Source: Methanocaldococcus sp. FS406-22 (GTDB lineage Archaea > AGJL01 > Methanococci > Methanococcales > Methanocaldococcaceae). From it: a stretch of DNA of 64,000 nucleotides. Shown here piece by piece: positions 46,430 to 55,708 of this stretch. The notes below the pieces were generated by a model, which was given only the letters and a program-made list of their open reading frames with translations, did no database searches and had not been told where the DNA came from. Made by a program: the position numbers and the translations under genes. The stretch lies in assembly GCF_000025525.1 (NCBI RefSeq), contig NC_013887.1, forward strand, positions 1,188,729-1,252,728, in the 5' to 3' direction. Each line of letters begins with the position of its first letter. Position 1 is the first letter of the stretch.

Positions 46430-48109
46430 TTAATAGATAGGTACTGAAACCCCTAAAACCTGTGAAACTATTAGCTTCGTTATATAAGCCACTATAGCAC
46501 ATATCCAAAGTATCGCAACAAAGTGCAGTAGAGAAACAAACTTATGCCCTCCGTCCATAATTTTGATTAATATACCAGAAACTGCAGAGTAAATAATAAG
46601 AGATCCAAATATTATATACTCTATAACATCTGAATTGCTTATTGGTGCAATATTCAAGATATGAATAACAGTTTCAGGAATACTTAGTGATGAATACAAC
46701 TCATTAATCATCTTAGCTACTCCTAATGAGGCAAATAATGCTAAAGTTATACCACCCCCAAGACCATAAACTACCCCAACAAACTGCTGTATATTTTGGT
46801 ATTTGGATTTTCTTAACTGCACTATTTTACGGAAATTCTTACTTATTATTTCAGCTGCTGTTTTTGGGTCACCTCCAAAGTATATACATCGTGAAAATAT
46901 GTCAGAAAAAAGCTGTATCAAATAACTACATGAGTCAAAGCCAAACAACCTCCAAGATTTATTTGAATCAATACCCAAAGCCAATCTTTTGTATAACTTC
47001 TTAATATCATGAGTTAGTGGTCCAAAATCATGGTTTGAGAGATATTCTAAAGAACTAACCATTCCCCCTCCTTTAGCACTTACTGAATCTCCCAAAGACC
47101 TTAAAAAATCAGGAAATACGAATTCCTTTCTTTTTACTTTTTCTTCCTCTTTTAATGCAACAAACCCTCCAATAGCTAATGGTGTAGCTCCCAAAGCCAC
47201 TAATATCATATACGGTATTTGAGAAAAAGGAGACAATCCAATCACATATTTAGCCCATAAAAGAAATGGTAAAAGTATTATAGTCAATATAACAGATATT
47301 ATTAGCCATTTTCTAAGTTTTTTATCAGTTTCTGTAGGTTTTTCTCCCGTATGCCACAGTCTATCAAATGGGAGTCTATTTTTTATCACAATAACAATAA
47401 GTAGCTCAACGGCAAAAAATGAAAATAACGCTATAGTAGCCATAAACACAAAATTATATGGCAATAAGAATGGAACTAAAATTGAAAAAGCCATGAAAAA
47501 TGCTACAGATGTCATTGCACTAACATATAATTCTTTATATAAGTCAAGGGAATACAACATTCTTTTATAGAATGCAGCATAATCATCCATAACAATATCT
47601 TGCTCTTTTATTAAAAACTCTTTAAGTTCCTCCCCACTATCTAATGCATAAGCCAACCTATCTAAAAAATCTGCAAATTCACTGCTTGGTGTTCTCTGAG
47701 CTAAAAATCTGCAGGCTTCAGCCAATGAACGCCCCCACTTATCTGTCAAGACATATAATTTTTCAGATTCTTTTGCCAGTTCTCCAAGTTCTTCTTTCTC
47801 TTCTGAGAGTATCTTTAATAAATCTTTTCTATTTAAATCAGTTATAGACAAAGTCCCAAATTTTGTAATAAAAATATGCAATCGCTCATTTATCTTGTTT
47901 TTTTGAGAATCTAAAACAATATATGGATACCCGATTGCACTAGCAAGTATTATAATTGGTAGAAATAAATATATATATAAAATAATACCACTAAACAGCA
48001 TAAAACCTAATATGGTTAAAACAATAGAGGCAATAACCGCAGGCAATACAATTTTTAATAAATAATCTCTGGGCTTAAGCCCAATTCTTGGTAGTAAATC
48101 AAATACCAC
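46430..48109 (-). CDS. flaJ: Archaellum membrane platform protein FlaJ (ArlJ)
   Basis: 559 residues. Type II secretion/type IV pilus-like platform (GspF fold) with hydrophobic segments near residues 20-60, 205-245, 275-325 and 445-555, and two cytoplasmic parts rich in charge. It works with ATPase FlaI. The start is GTG 48109 (VFDLLPRIGLKPRDYLL) with GGTGGTTATT upstream; an earlier GTG overlaps the binding site. Directly after flaI. Last gene of the operon. Confidence 0.92.
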   Translation of the reverse strand: MVFDLLPRIGLKPRDYLLKIVLPAVIASIVLTILGFMLFSGIILYIYLFLPIIILASAIGYPYIVLDSQKNKINERLHIFITKFGTLSITDLNRKDLLKILSEEKEELGELAKESEKLYVLTDKWGRSLAEACRFLAQRTPSSEFADFLDRLAYALDSGEELKEFLIKEQDIVMDDYAAFYKRMLYSLDLYKELYVSAMTSVAFFMAFSILVPFLLPYNFVFMATIALFSFFAVELLIVIVIKNRLPFDRLWHTGEKPTETDKKLRKWLIISVILTIILLPFLLWAKYVIGLSPFSQIPYMILVALGATPLAIGGFVALKEEEKVKRKEFVFPDFLRSLGDSVSAKGGGMVSSLEYLSNHDFGPLTHDIKKLYKRLALGIDSNKSWRLFGFDSCSYLIQLFSDIFSRCIYFGGDPKTAAEIISKNFRKIVQLRKSKYQNIQQFVGVVYGLGGGITLALFASLGVAKMINELYSSLSIPETVIHILNIAPISNSDVIEYIIFGSLIIYSAVSGILIKIMDGGHKFVSLLHFVAILWICAIVAYITKLIVSQVLGVSVPIY

Positions 48110-48119
48110 AATAACCACC

Positions 48120-49763
48120 TCAAATTGGGAATGGAAGTCCCTCTAAACCTTTTTCGTAAAATGCCCATATTATATCTCTAACCTGATAGTAATCGAAAAT
48201 TTCTCTTGCAATCATTTCCTCTAATATTCTTGCTCTCAATTCTAACTCGTTATAAATATCTCTCGGGTCTTCATATCCTGCTGCCTTAGCTATCTTCTCT
48301 TCCAAGATATAACTGTTATTTCTTCCCGTAAATACATGCCTATCCTTATCTGGCTCCCATTGGAACACCGCCCTTGTAATAACCCCATCTACCTCTTTGT
48401 AATATCCTTCAATTTCTTCAATGGTAACTACTCTTCTCAAAACCTTACCTCTCTGATAAACAGCGAGTTGGAAGAGTGCAACATTTAGGTTGTCCATAAA
48501 TGTTAATGGAACGTTGATTGGGTCTCCGTTCAACCTCTGTATCATTTTTCTAACATTGGCTGCGTGGAATGTTGAAAGGACAGGGTGCCCTGTCTGCATA
48601 GCTTGGAAGGCAACTGCTGCCTCGACACTCCTAATTTCTCCAACAATAATGTAGTTAGGTCTTGACCTCAACGCAGCTCTTAACAAGTCAAAGAGCGTAA
48701 CCCTACTCTCTTCTGGTCCTCTTTCTCTTGTAACTAACTGCTGCCATACTGGATGAGGTGGTTTGACTTCTGGAGTATCTTCACAGGAGAATATCTTCGA
48801 ATTTGGTTTTATAAATGGTAAGATTGCGTTTAATGTTGTTGTCTTACCTGATGCTGTTTCCCCACAAATAAAGATACTCATACCATACTCCAAACACAGC
48901 CACAAATATGCTGCAACTTCAGCTGAGAATGTTCCCCAGCTAATAAGTTGTGTAACACTGATAGGAACATCTGTAAATTTCCTAATTGTAAATGATGGAC
49001 CCTTTGGAGAAACATCAGTAGAGTAAATAATGTTAATTCTTGAACCATCTGGTAGTGTTCCATCAACTATTGGGTTAGCATCTGAAACTGGCCTACCCAT
49101 TCGTTCTCCTATATTTTTTAAATAGTCGGCAAGCTCAATCTCATCCTCCCATGTAATATTTGTAGGCAACATTCCAAAAATTTTATGAACAACATGACAA
49201 TTTTTTGGACCAATAACGTGAATATCCTCTAAGTATGGATCTCTACCAATAGGTTCAAGATTACCCAAACCTATTAAATCCCTCTTTAATATGTAAAGGA
49301 ACTTATCCCTCTCCTCTGGTGTGATTTTAATTTTACTATCTGCAAATCTAAATATCCTTTGAAAAAACCCCTCCTCCCCAACTGTCTCAGTAACCTTTGT
49401 GCATGCATTAAATAATCTCGTTAAAACTTCTTCAAATTCTTCCACACTCTTAGGAGTTTCTTCATAAGGGGCAAGCTCCAAAATTTTGTGCAATATCATC
49501 TTATACTTTAATTTTTCTTCGGCAGTTTCTAATTTTGGCTCAATAACTATATATTTTGTCTTTGTCTCTGGAGTTCCAAATATATGGATAAAGATTGGAT
49601 CTCCAACAGGATAGATAATATTTGGATATTTTAGCTCCTTTAATTCTCTTGAGAGTGAGACCATAAAGTCTGGAATTCGCATATAGGTTCTTTTAAAGTT
49701 CTCAATGTATCTTCGTAAATGCGGATTTCTTTTCATTGCCTCTTTTAATTCCGCTTCGCTCAT
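48120..49763 (-). CDS. flaI: Archaellum motor ATPase FlaI (ArlI)
   Basis: 547 residues, hexameric secretion-type ATPase driving assembly and rotation. Walker A FICGETASGKTTTLNAILP, Asp box ILEDTPEVK-like FSCEDTPEVKPPHP, Walker B NYIIVGEIRSVEAAVAFQAMQTGHPVLSTFHA (His box included) in the C-terminal half. The N-terminal ~200 residues form the FlaI-type domain (HLRRYIENFKRTYMRIPDF). GGTGATAATA precedes ATG 49763; four extra codons upstream are discarded. Confidence 0.94.
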   Translation of the reverse strand: MSEAELKEAMKRNPHLRRYIENFKRTYMRIPDFMVSLSRELKELKYPNIIYPVGDPIFIHIFGTPETKTKYIVIEPKLETAEEKLKYKMILHKILELAPYEETPKSVEEFEEVLTRLFNACTKVTETVGEEGFFQRIFRFADSKIKITPEERDKFLYILKRDLIGLGNLEPIGRDPYLEDIHVIGPKNCHVVHKIFGMLPTNITWEDEIELADYLKNIGERMGRPVSDANPIVDGTLPDGSRINIIYSTDVSPKGPSFTIRKFTDVPISVTQLISWGTFSAEVAAYLWLCLEYGMSIFICGETASGKTTTLNAILPFIKPNSKIFSCEDTPEVKPPHPVWQQLVTRERGPEESRVTLFDLLRAALRSRPNYIIVGEIRSVEAAVAFQAMQTGHPVLSTFHAANVRKMIQRLNGDPINVPLTFMDNLNVALFQLAVYQRGKVLRRVVTIEEIEGYYKEVDGVITRAVFQWEPDKDRHVFTGRNNSYILEEKIAKAAGYEDPRDIYNELELRARILEEMIAREIFDYYQVRDIIWAFYEKGLEGLPFPI

Positions 49764-49784
49764 TATTATCACCAAAATCTAAAA

Positions 49785-50477
49785 TTATGCAACAGATGCA
49801 ATCTCAATAGCAATACCAATCTTAGGTTCAACCCTAAACACAATATTTTTCTGATATGGTCCAGGAGCCATATTGTATTTTAGTATCTTGGCTAAGTTCT
49901 TCAAATCCCCTCCAAATGTGAATAATTCTGTTTTTATTAACATTGTTGCCGATGTTCTTATAATAGTTAAAATCGATTCTGGTAGTTCTTTTGGATTTAC
50001 TGTGCAAATTATTATTTTCTTTAAAGCTGTGATTCTCTTAAAAAAAGCCATTAAATCATTAACATTAACTTCACTGGCATCATTTGCTATTAATGCGGAT
50101 ATTGAATCAAATATAATAACATCTTTTTCATAAAATGCTCTAGTTTCCATAACTTTTTTTAAAAATCCATCCTTTTTTTTATTATCTGCAATTAAGGGAT
50201 AGACTGGAATGTACAACAAAGCTCCTGATAACAACTTTTTATTGATTGAGTAATTCAAAGAATTCATCTGTTTTATAAATTCTAAGGTTGTGAGTTGAGT
50301 AGAGACATAAGTTACTGAATATCTATTCTGTAAAAATCCATATGCCAATCTCTGGCATAAGACAGATTTACCTGTACTCTCCTCTCCCTCAATTATTATC
50401 AGGCTACCATGTGGAATACCACCCCCAATTCTTTTATCCAAATCATCTCTACTCAAATCAATTCTTGCTAATTCCAT
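49785..50477 (-). CDS. flaH: Archaellum RecA-like ATP-binding protein FlaH (ArlH)
   Basis: 230 residues. Walker A IIEGEESTGKSVLCQRLAYG; Walker B EKDVIIFDSISALIAND. It binds ATP and FlaI to make the motor's cytoplasmic ring. GGTGGGGATT precedes ATG 50477. Between flaG and flaI, with gaps of about 20 bp. Confidence 0.93.
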   Translation of the reverse strand: MELARIDLSRDDLDKRIGGGIPHGSLIIIEGEESTGKSVLCQRLAYGFLQNRYSVTYVSTQLTTLEFIKQMNSLNYSINKKLLSGALLYIPVYPLIADNKKKDGFLKKVMETRAFYEKDVIIFDSISALIANDASEVNVNDLMAFFKRITALKKIIICTVNPKELPESILTIIRTSATMLIKTELFTFGGDLKNLAKILKYNMAPGPYQKNIVFRVEPKIGIAIEIASVA

Positions 50478-50495
50478 AATCCCCACCTAAAAAAT

Positions 50496-50951
50496 TTAGG
50501 AAATATAACCCTTAATTATCCTTGAAACCCCACATTCAGAAATAACCTTTATCCTGTGATATCCAGTTTCATTATAATTTACAACAATCTCCCCCACGTC
50601 TCCAGGAGACAACACATTACTTCCAGGAGATGTTAGCTGATTAGTGGTATTGATATCTACGATACTCCCATCAATGATTATCGTAAATGAATCATTCGTA
50701 AATATAATTGGGTCTTTACCAGTATTTTTAATGTAAAGAGCAATAGTACCTGCTGAAGAATTTCTAACGATATCTCCTGGGTCATTTATAATCTCAAAAT
50801 CTTGAGATAACTTTGTGGCTAACGCATCACTTTTTTTCCCAATATTTAAAGAAATCTTATAGGTAGAGGTCGTTAAAATCCCTGCCACAAATGCAGCGAT
50901 TAACAATACAGCAACGAACATGACTATTTCAGACATTGCACTTGATGCCAA
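50496..50951 (-). CDS. flaG: Archaellum stator-type protein FlaG (ArlG)
   Basis: 151 residues. One N-terminal membrane segment (SEIVMFVAVLLIAAFVAGIL) and an extracellular beta-sandwich (IALYIKNTGKDPIIFTND, VLSPGDVGEIVVNYNETGYH). FlaF-FlaG form the stator in the pseudo-periplasm of archaea. The start codon is TTG 50951 with a strong GGTGATTTAA before it, a weak codon paired with a strong binding site. An 81-bp gap separates it from flaF, the longest between C-J, with no gene visible. Confidence 0.88.
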   Translation of the reverse strand: MASSAMSEIVMFVAVLLIAAFVAGILTTSTYKISLNIGKKSDALATKLSQDFEIINDPGDIVRNSSAGTIALYIKNTGKDPIIFTNDSFTIIIDGSIVDINTTNQLTSPGSNVLSPGDVGEIVVNYNETGYHRIKVISECGVSRIIKGYIS

Positions 50952-51032
50952 TTAAATCACCCTAAACCCACACAAGTCAAATTTTATTTTATAGAAGATT
51001 ATAGAAGAATAAATCATGCAGGGGTCGCCAAG

Positions 51033-51452
51033 TTATGTTAATGAATAGAAATACTTGTTCCCATTATCTGAGACAACACATATCCTACTTGGCTGTGTCC
51101 AATTTACTACAATCGTTATACTATCCAATGGAACGAGATATTTTTTCAATTGAGGGTAATAAGAAATATTCTCTTCTGGCACCACTGTGCCATCAAACAG
51201 TATGGTAAATTTGCCAGGTTCAACTACAACCGAGCCATTATTATAGATGGTTATATTTGTTTGTGATGGACTGGTCTTAACATCAGTAATTACCAACTTT
51301 TCATTTAATTTGGCATATATATGACTATAATAAGTTGTATAAGCCTCATCGACATTTTCGTAATAACTGTCCATTGTCACATAAAGGTAAGCTCCACATA
51401 CAAGCAATGCAATAATCATTACTGTTGCCCCTACTACTGAGCTAAATCCCAT
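51033..51452 (-). CDS. flaF: Archaellum stator-type protein FlaF (ArlF)
   Basis: 139 residues. One N-terminal membrane segment (SSVVGATVMIIALLVCGAYLYV) and an external beta-sandwich (LVITDVKTSPSQTNITIYNN, KFTILFDGTVVPEENISYYP, PLDSITIVVNWTQPSRICVV). Binds the S-layer/FlaG in the stator. Its ATG overlaps the end of flaE by 11 bp. Confidence 0.88.
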   Translation of the reverse strand: MGFSSVVGATVMIIALLVCGAYLYVTMDSYYENVDEAYTTYYSHIYAKLNEKLVITDVKTSPSQTNITIYNNGSVVVEPGKFTILFDGTVVPEENISYYPQLKKYLVPLDSITIVVNWTQPSRICVVSDNGNKYFYSLT

Positions 51453-51846
51453 AGAACTGTTCAGCCCCCTTCTTTATTTTTCTTAATTCCCATTCAATTT
51501 TATCCAATAGTTCAGCAGATATCTTTTTTCCATTTAACCTTTCAATAAATAAGAGTGAGATTATATGGTCGGTAATATTTAACTTTCCAGAACCTTCAAC
51601 TACATTTTCTTCATCAACTTTTATTCCCTTTAAGAATTTTAATAGTTTTGCTAATGCTTTATCACCTAACCATCCTAACATGTAATAGAAGTCTAACACA
51701 TCAGACACATTTTCAACACCTATCCTCTCACATAAATATTCCAGCCATTTTAATGCCAATATAATTGCAATTGGGTCCTCATCAGGAATGTCCTCTAATT
51801 TAGCAGGTTTATGGACTTCTAATATTGTTGAAGTTAATGCATCCAT
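51442..51846 (-). CDS. flaE: Archaellum accessory protein FlaE (ArlE)
   Basis: 134 residues, essentially one FlaD/E domain: AIILALKWLEYLCERIGVENVSDVLDFYYMLGWLGDKALAKLLKFLKG, then LNITDHIISLLFIERLNGKKI. It matches the C-terminal domain of FlaD in the same operon. Cytosolic; with FlaC and FlaD forms the ring of the euryarchaeal motor and links to chemotaxis. The start ATG 51846 is set by GGGAGGTGTTTAAA; 28 codons further upstream are open but lack a site. Confidence 0.87.
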   Translation of the reverse strand: MDALTSTILEVHKPAKLEDIPDEDPIAIILALKWLEYLCERIGVENVSDVLDFYYMLGWLGDKALAKLLKFLKGIKVDEENVVEGSGKLNITDHIISLLFIERLNGKKISAELLDKIEWELRKIKKGAEQFYGI

Positions 51847-51902
51847 TTTAAACACCTCCCCCAAATATTTTTTAGATAAGTTAATAATCTTAAGTAGTAT
51901 TT

Positions 51903-52928
51903 TTAGATTGATTGTAATTCCATAGCCCATTTTTTTATTCTTCTAATTTCTATCTCTAACATTTCAAGAACCTCGGGATCTATTGGTCTTCCTGCAAGCT
52001 TTTCTATATACAATAATGAAACTATATGGTCACTTGGTGATAGCTTATCTCTTGGTCTTAATTCTTCCTCATCATATGTTATTTTCATATTCTTAGCAAA
52101 TCTCAATAACTTTAATATAACTTTATTAGATATCCACCCAATCTTATTGTAATAGTCTAGAATGTCTGGTAAATATGTCACACCTGATTTGCTAATTAAA
52201 AATTCCAGCCATTTAAATACTAAGGTCATGGAAACAGCATCTTCAGGGATATCGTTCAGTCTATACTCTTTTTCTCCTTCAATAGGTGTCATAAAGCCTC
52301 CCCCCATAGATAATTCTTTAGGTAGTTCATACTTTTCTAATTTAGCTTCTTTCTTAATCTCTTTCTTAGTTTCTTCAACTTTAACTTTTTCATGGGTTTC
52401 TTCTACAGGTTTTTCTACAGGTTTAGGGACTTCAATCTCTTTAACTTCCTCTTCAGTTTTTTTACCAGCGTCTATTGGCTCTTTTTTCTTACTTACTTCA
52501 ATTTCTTCAATTTCTACTGGCTTTTTAGGTTTTTCTTCACTTTTAATTTTAATAGGAACGTTTTCTATTTCCTCAGTAGCTTTAACTTTTTCAATTTCTT
52601 CTGAAGTTTTTGTTGAAACAGCCATTGTAGTGAGCTTCATTATAGCATCAAGCTTCTGTTCGAGAGTTTGAAGCTTTTTATTAAGCTCCTCTGTTTTATC
52701 TTCTCTTCTCCCTTTTGATAAAACCTCTGTGATTCTCTCAACAATCTTATCAAGTTGTTTTTTTGTAACCCTCTTGCCTCTTAAATTGTTTTTTAATAGA
52801 ATGATAACGAAAGATGGCAATTTTGATTTTAAATTATCTAAATATTCCTCAATTTCATCCTCTGTAAGAATCTCCTCATCAGAGAACATAGGAGAGGGTG
52901 ATGTTTCACTTATTGTCTTTTGTATCAT
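51903..52928 (-). CDS. flaD: Archaellum accessory protein FlaD (ArlD)
   Basis: 341 residues. N-terminal helical region with a coiled-coil-type stretch (KTEELNKKLQTLEQKLDAIMKL, ~95-115). A charged linker of ~110 residues rich in Glu, Lys, Pro and Val (VEEIKIKEEKPKKPVE-type repeats) follows, then the FlaD/E domain (SMTLVFKWLEFLISKSGVTYL...SDHIVSLLYIEKLAGRPI) similar to FlaE. GGGGAGGATACTC precedes ATG 52928, which overlaps flaC by 23 bp. In M. maripaludis a shorter FlaD from an internal start is known; none is evident here. Confidence 0.88.
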   Translation of the reverse strand: MIQKTISETSPSPMFSDEEILTEDEIEEYLDNLKSKLPSFVIILLKNNLRGKRVTKKQLDKIVERITEVLSKGRREDKTEELNKKLQTLEQKLDAIMKLTTMAVSTKTSEEIEKVKATEEIENVPIKIKSEEKPKKPVEIEEIEVSKKKEPIDAGKKTEEEVKEIEVPKPVEKPVEETHEKVKVEETKKEIKKEAKLEKYELPKELSMGGGFMTPIEGEKEYRLNDIPEDAVSMTLVFKWLEFLISKSGVTYLPDILDYYNKIGWISNKVILKLLRFAKNMKITYDEEELRPRDKLSPSDHIVSLLYIEKLAGRPIDPEVLEMLEIEIRRIKKWAMELQSI

Positions 52929-53495
52929 GAGTATCCTCCCCAGACATTGACTTTATAATCTCCTCCTCCAATACCTCTTCAATAATTTCATCAAGGTTAA
53001 TATCAAGTTGATGCAAATATAGGGAACCAAGGATTATCAAATCATTTGTAAGTTCTTCAACAGTTTTTTTAAGCCTTTTATATTCTGTTTCTAATCTTTC
53101 AAGCTTTTCTAAACTCGTTGCAGTAATTTTTGAAACTCCAATAAACGGATTTATTTGATTTGATACAACTTCATAGAGAGCCATTATATCCTGCAAATTT
53201 TCGTTAATTTTGCTAAGTTCAACCCTTAGCATTTCATTTTCTTTCCTTAAGTTGTTTATTGAAGATTCTAACTTTGGTAGTTTGGATTCAATATCATTAA
53301 CTTTTGCTAACAAACCTTCTGTAGTTTCCATTAGGTCTTTAACTGTTCGCTCAAGTTCATCGTATTTTTCAGTCTCCAATGGGTCTTCGAGTAAATTTTC
53401 CTCCTCTTCAGGAGGAGTATCATCTTCTAATTTTTGTTTTTTTTTAATTTTGGTAATTTACTTTTTATTGAGGCAATTATATCTTTTATCCCCAT
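52906..53495 (-). CDS. flaC: Archaellum accessory protein FlaC (ArlC), split by a -1 frame break at an A9 tract
   Basis: The body (157 residues from a TTG at 53379) is coiled-coil rich: LERTVKDLMETTEGLLAKVN, SSINNLRKENEMLRVELSKI, KRLKKTVEELTNDLIILGSL, as in FlaC. That TTG has no ribosome binding site. ATG 53495, with GGTGAATCCT upstream, starts MGIKDIIASIKSKLPKLKKN but meets TAG at 53427-53429. The two frames meet at an A9 tract (53437-53445, codons TTA-AAA-AAA-AAC). A -1 slip there would give one 196-residue FlaC. Without a slip only a 22-residue peptide is made from the good start. Either real slippage or a short A run in the sequence explains this. Confidence 0.85.
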
Positions 53496-53535
53496 AAGGA
53501 TTCACCTTAAAAAGTTAATATGGAAACTTCCAAAA

Positions 53536-54195
53536 TTACTGAAGCGTAACTACATGCTCGCTGAATGTTGATGGTGCCCTAAATTCGATGATTCCTGAAG
53601 CTCCAAATTCTGGAATAACTTCTCCATATATTCTCTCTCTTGGCGTAATACCTCCAAATACATCTCCAACATCTACAGCAATAATGGCTTTATCTCCAAA
53701 ATTCATTGTTGGATGCTCTGTATTGTTCATTGATCCATCTTCATCTTGTAAGACAATAACACCAAATTCTGTGGATGGATTAGATATACTTGGCCATGAT
53801 TTACTAAATATATCTTGGGTTCCATTAGTGTTTACATATACAATTGAATTCTGTCCTCCATATACTAATGAAGCTTTATAATCACCGTTGGAAATAGTAA
53901 CTATTACTGATGATAAATCAATCTCATCTCCAACATTAGGAGACACAAGTATTGCAAGCTTTGTTATATTTTTTGTATCATTTGCATAGCCAATAACTTT
54001 TAATACCTGAATTCCACTTGCTACCTGTCTTGTACTTTCTTCGCCAACCCTAGCAGCTTTGTGCTGAAGGTTGGCTGCCGTGTTTATTATAACCGCCGCT
54101 GCTACTGCAGCGACTAACACTAAAGCGATGAAGATGATGAGCGTCCCTATACCAATTGCCCCTCGGCGACTTTTAAGGTAATTTAACAACAACAT
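53536..54195 (-). CDS. flaB3: Archaellin FlaB3
   Basis: About 219 residues. Class III signal peptide LNYLKSRRG cut before [20 protein letters not shown], the conserved hydrophobic assembly helix. The C-terminal part diverges from FlaB1/2 and carries several N-x-S/T sequons (NDT, NIT, NGT, NNT) for N-glycosylation. GGTGGCCGAAT precedes ATG 54195. The 104-bp gap to flaB2 holds TATATAAAT (near 54234) close to the start, a possible internal promoter or processing region, so flaB3 may be made at its own level. It probably builds the hook-like or minor segment, as in related methanococci. Confidence 0.9.
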   Translation of the reverse strand: MLLLNYLKSRRGAIGIGTLIIFIALVLVAAVAAAVIINTAANLQHKAARVGEESTRQVASGIQVLKVIGYANDTKNITKLAILVSPNVGDEIDLSSVIVTISNGDYKASLVYGGQNSIVYVNTNGTQDIFSKSWPSISNPSTEFGVIVLQDEDGSMNNTEHPTMNFGDKAIIAVDVGDVFGGITPRERIYGEVIPEFGASGIIEFRAPSTFSEHVVTLQ

Positions 54196-54299
54196 ATTCG
54201 GCCACCTCAATTTCAAAAAATATTTATATTATTTATATACATTATTATAATGGAATCTCATAATTTAAATATCGAATAAAAAAAAATTAAATTAGGGGC

Positions 54300-54953
54300 T
54301 TATTGAAGTTGTATTACCTCTTGTGTACCTAAGTATGCAGCTGGTGTTGTGAATTCAATAACTGCTGGAGCACCAAATTCTGGAATTACTGAACCAGTTA
54401 CTGTTGTTCTTGGAGCTAAGTTAAGTCCATCTGCTGAAGCATTTATTGTTAAAGCAACAATATCTCCTTTATTAATTACAGGAGTAGTACCCTTACATGA
54501 ACCATCTGCATCTTGCAATACAATGATTCCAAATTGCCCAGCACTTAAATTCCATGCAGCAAGAGATAAGTTAGTAACTTCTCCTCCAGTTGTTAAATCC
54601 ACATATGCATTTGGATTGTATTTTAATACTGCTTTCTTATTACCGTCAGTAATTAATATCTTAGTTTGATTTAAGTCGATTGCAGCACTTCCAGCATTTG
54701 GTGAAACATAAATTGCCAAATAGTTAATTGTCTTATTGTCGTGCATTCCGATTACTTGAAGTGTTGAAAGTCCACTTGCGACTTGTTCGGTGCTTTCTTT
54801 ACCTGTAGCCATTGCTTTTTGTTGGAGGAATCCACTTGTGTTGATTAAGACGGCTGCTGCTACTGCAGCAACTAAGACCATGGCTATGAAGATTATCAAG
54901 GTTCCTATACCCATAGCCCCTCTCTTACCCTTTAGAAATTCAAGAACTTTCAT
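54300..54953 (-). CDS. flaB2: Archaellin FlaB2
   Basis: 217 residues. Signal peptide [12 protein letters not shown] then [20 protein letters not shown]. The first ~62 residues and the DNA encoding them (54769-54965 including the ribosome binding region) are identical to flaB1, whereas the outer domain differs ([20 protein letters not shown]). N-glycosylation sequons: NKT, NQT, two NLS and NAS. A structural filament subunit, exported and processed by FlaK. Confidence 0.93.
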   Translation of the reverse strand: MKVLEFLKGKRGAMGIGTLIIFIAMVLVAAVAAAVLINTSGFLQQKAMATGKESTEQVASGLSTLQVIGMHDNKTINYLAIYVSPNAGSAAIDLNQTKILITDGNKKAVLKYNPNAYVDLTTGGEVTNLSLAAWNLSAGQFGIIVLQDADGSCKGTTPVINKGDIVALTINASADGLNLAPRTTVTGSVIPEFGAPAVIEFTTPAAYLGTQEVIQLQ

Positions 54954-55011
54954 CTTGTATCACCTTTGTTAGTTATCTAAATTGTGAAAGTAATTATAAT
55001 TTCCAGGCAAT

Positions 55012-55662
55012 TTACTGTAGTTCAACTATAGTTTGTGTGTATGCAGCTGGTGTTGTGAATTGGATAACTGCTGGAGCACCAAATTCTGGCTGGAACTGTC
55101 CTGAAACTTCTGCTCTGGTTGGTATTGGTTTGCCAAATACTGCACTTGCATTAACTAATAAGACAGCAATATCTCCTTTGTTAATAACTCCATTTGATAA
55201 TGAACCGTCAGCATCTTGGATAACCCCCACAACATATGAAGAACCATCTGCTGAACTCCATGCAGATATTGCTGTTGAGTTGAATAAGTCAGTAGCTCCT
55301 AATGTGTCAGTTGTAACTGTGCTGTAGTTTAAAACATGTGACTCTCCGTCATAAATTAAGAACAACTTAGCATTCTTTAAATCAATTGGAGCACTTCCTG
55401 CATTTGGAGTTACATAAATTGCAAGTTTATCAATTCCGTTAGCTCCATCATAGTGTCCTGTAACTCCCAAACACATTAGTCCACTTGCGACTTGTTCGGT
55501 GCTTTCTTTACCTGTAGCCATTGCTTTTTGTTGGAGGAATCCACTTGTGTTGATTAAGACGGCTGCTGCTACTGCAGCAACTAAGACCATGGCTATGAAG
55601 ATTATCAAGGTTCCTATACCCATAGCCCCTCTCTTACCCTTTAGAAATTCAAGAACTTTCAT
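55012..55662 (-). CDS. flaB1: Archaellin FlaB1
   Basis: 216 residues, first gene of the operon. Same signal peptide and assembly helix as FlaB2. The outer domain differs ([40 protein letters not shown]), with sequons NYS, NST and NAS. All three archaellins end in a conserved pattern of '[18 protein letters not shown]'-type sequence. Ribosome binding site GGTGATACAAG before ATG 55662. A ~180-bp promoter region with repeated motifs lies upstream. Confidence 0.93.
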   Translation of the reverse strand: MKVLEFLKGKRGAMGIGTLIIFIAMVLVAAVAAAVLINTSGFLQQKAMATGKESTEQVASGLMCLGVTGHYDGANGIDKLAIYVTPNAGSAPIDLKNAKLFLIYDGESHVLNYSTVTTDTLGATDLFNSTAISAWSSADGSSYVVGVIQDADGSLSNGVINKGDIAVLLVNASAVFGKPIPTRAEVSGQFQPEFGAPAVIQFTTPAAYTQTIVELQ

Positions 55663-55708
55663 CTTGTATCACCTAATGTATTAATCTCTCAATTGCTTGT
55701 AGTATTTT

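Noticed and set aside
53210-53497. Plus-strand open frame of 95 codons opposite flaC
   Set aside because: Ser/Phe/Leu-rich shadow of the acidic coiled-coil flaC on the other strand, without a ribosome binding site.
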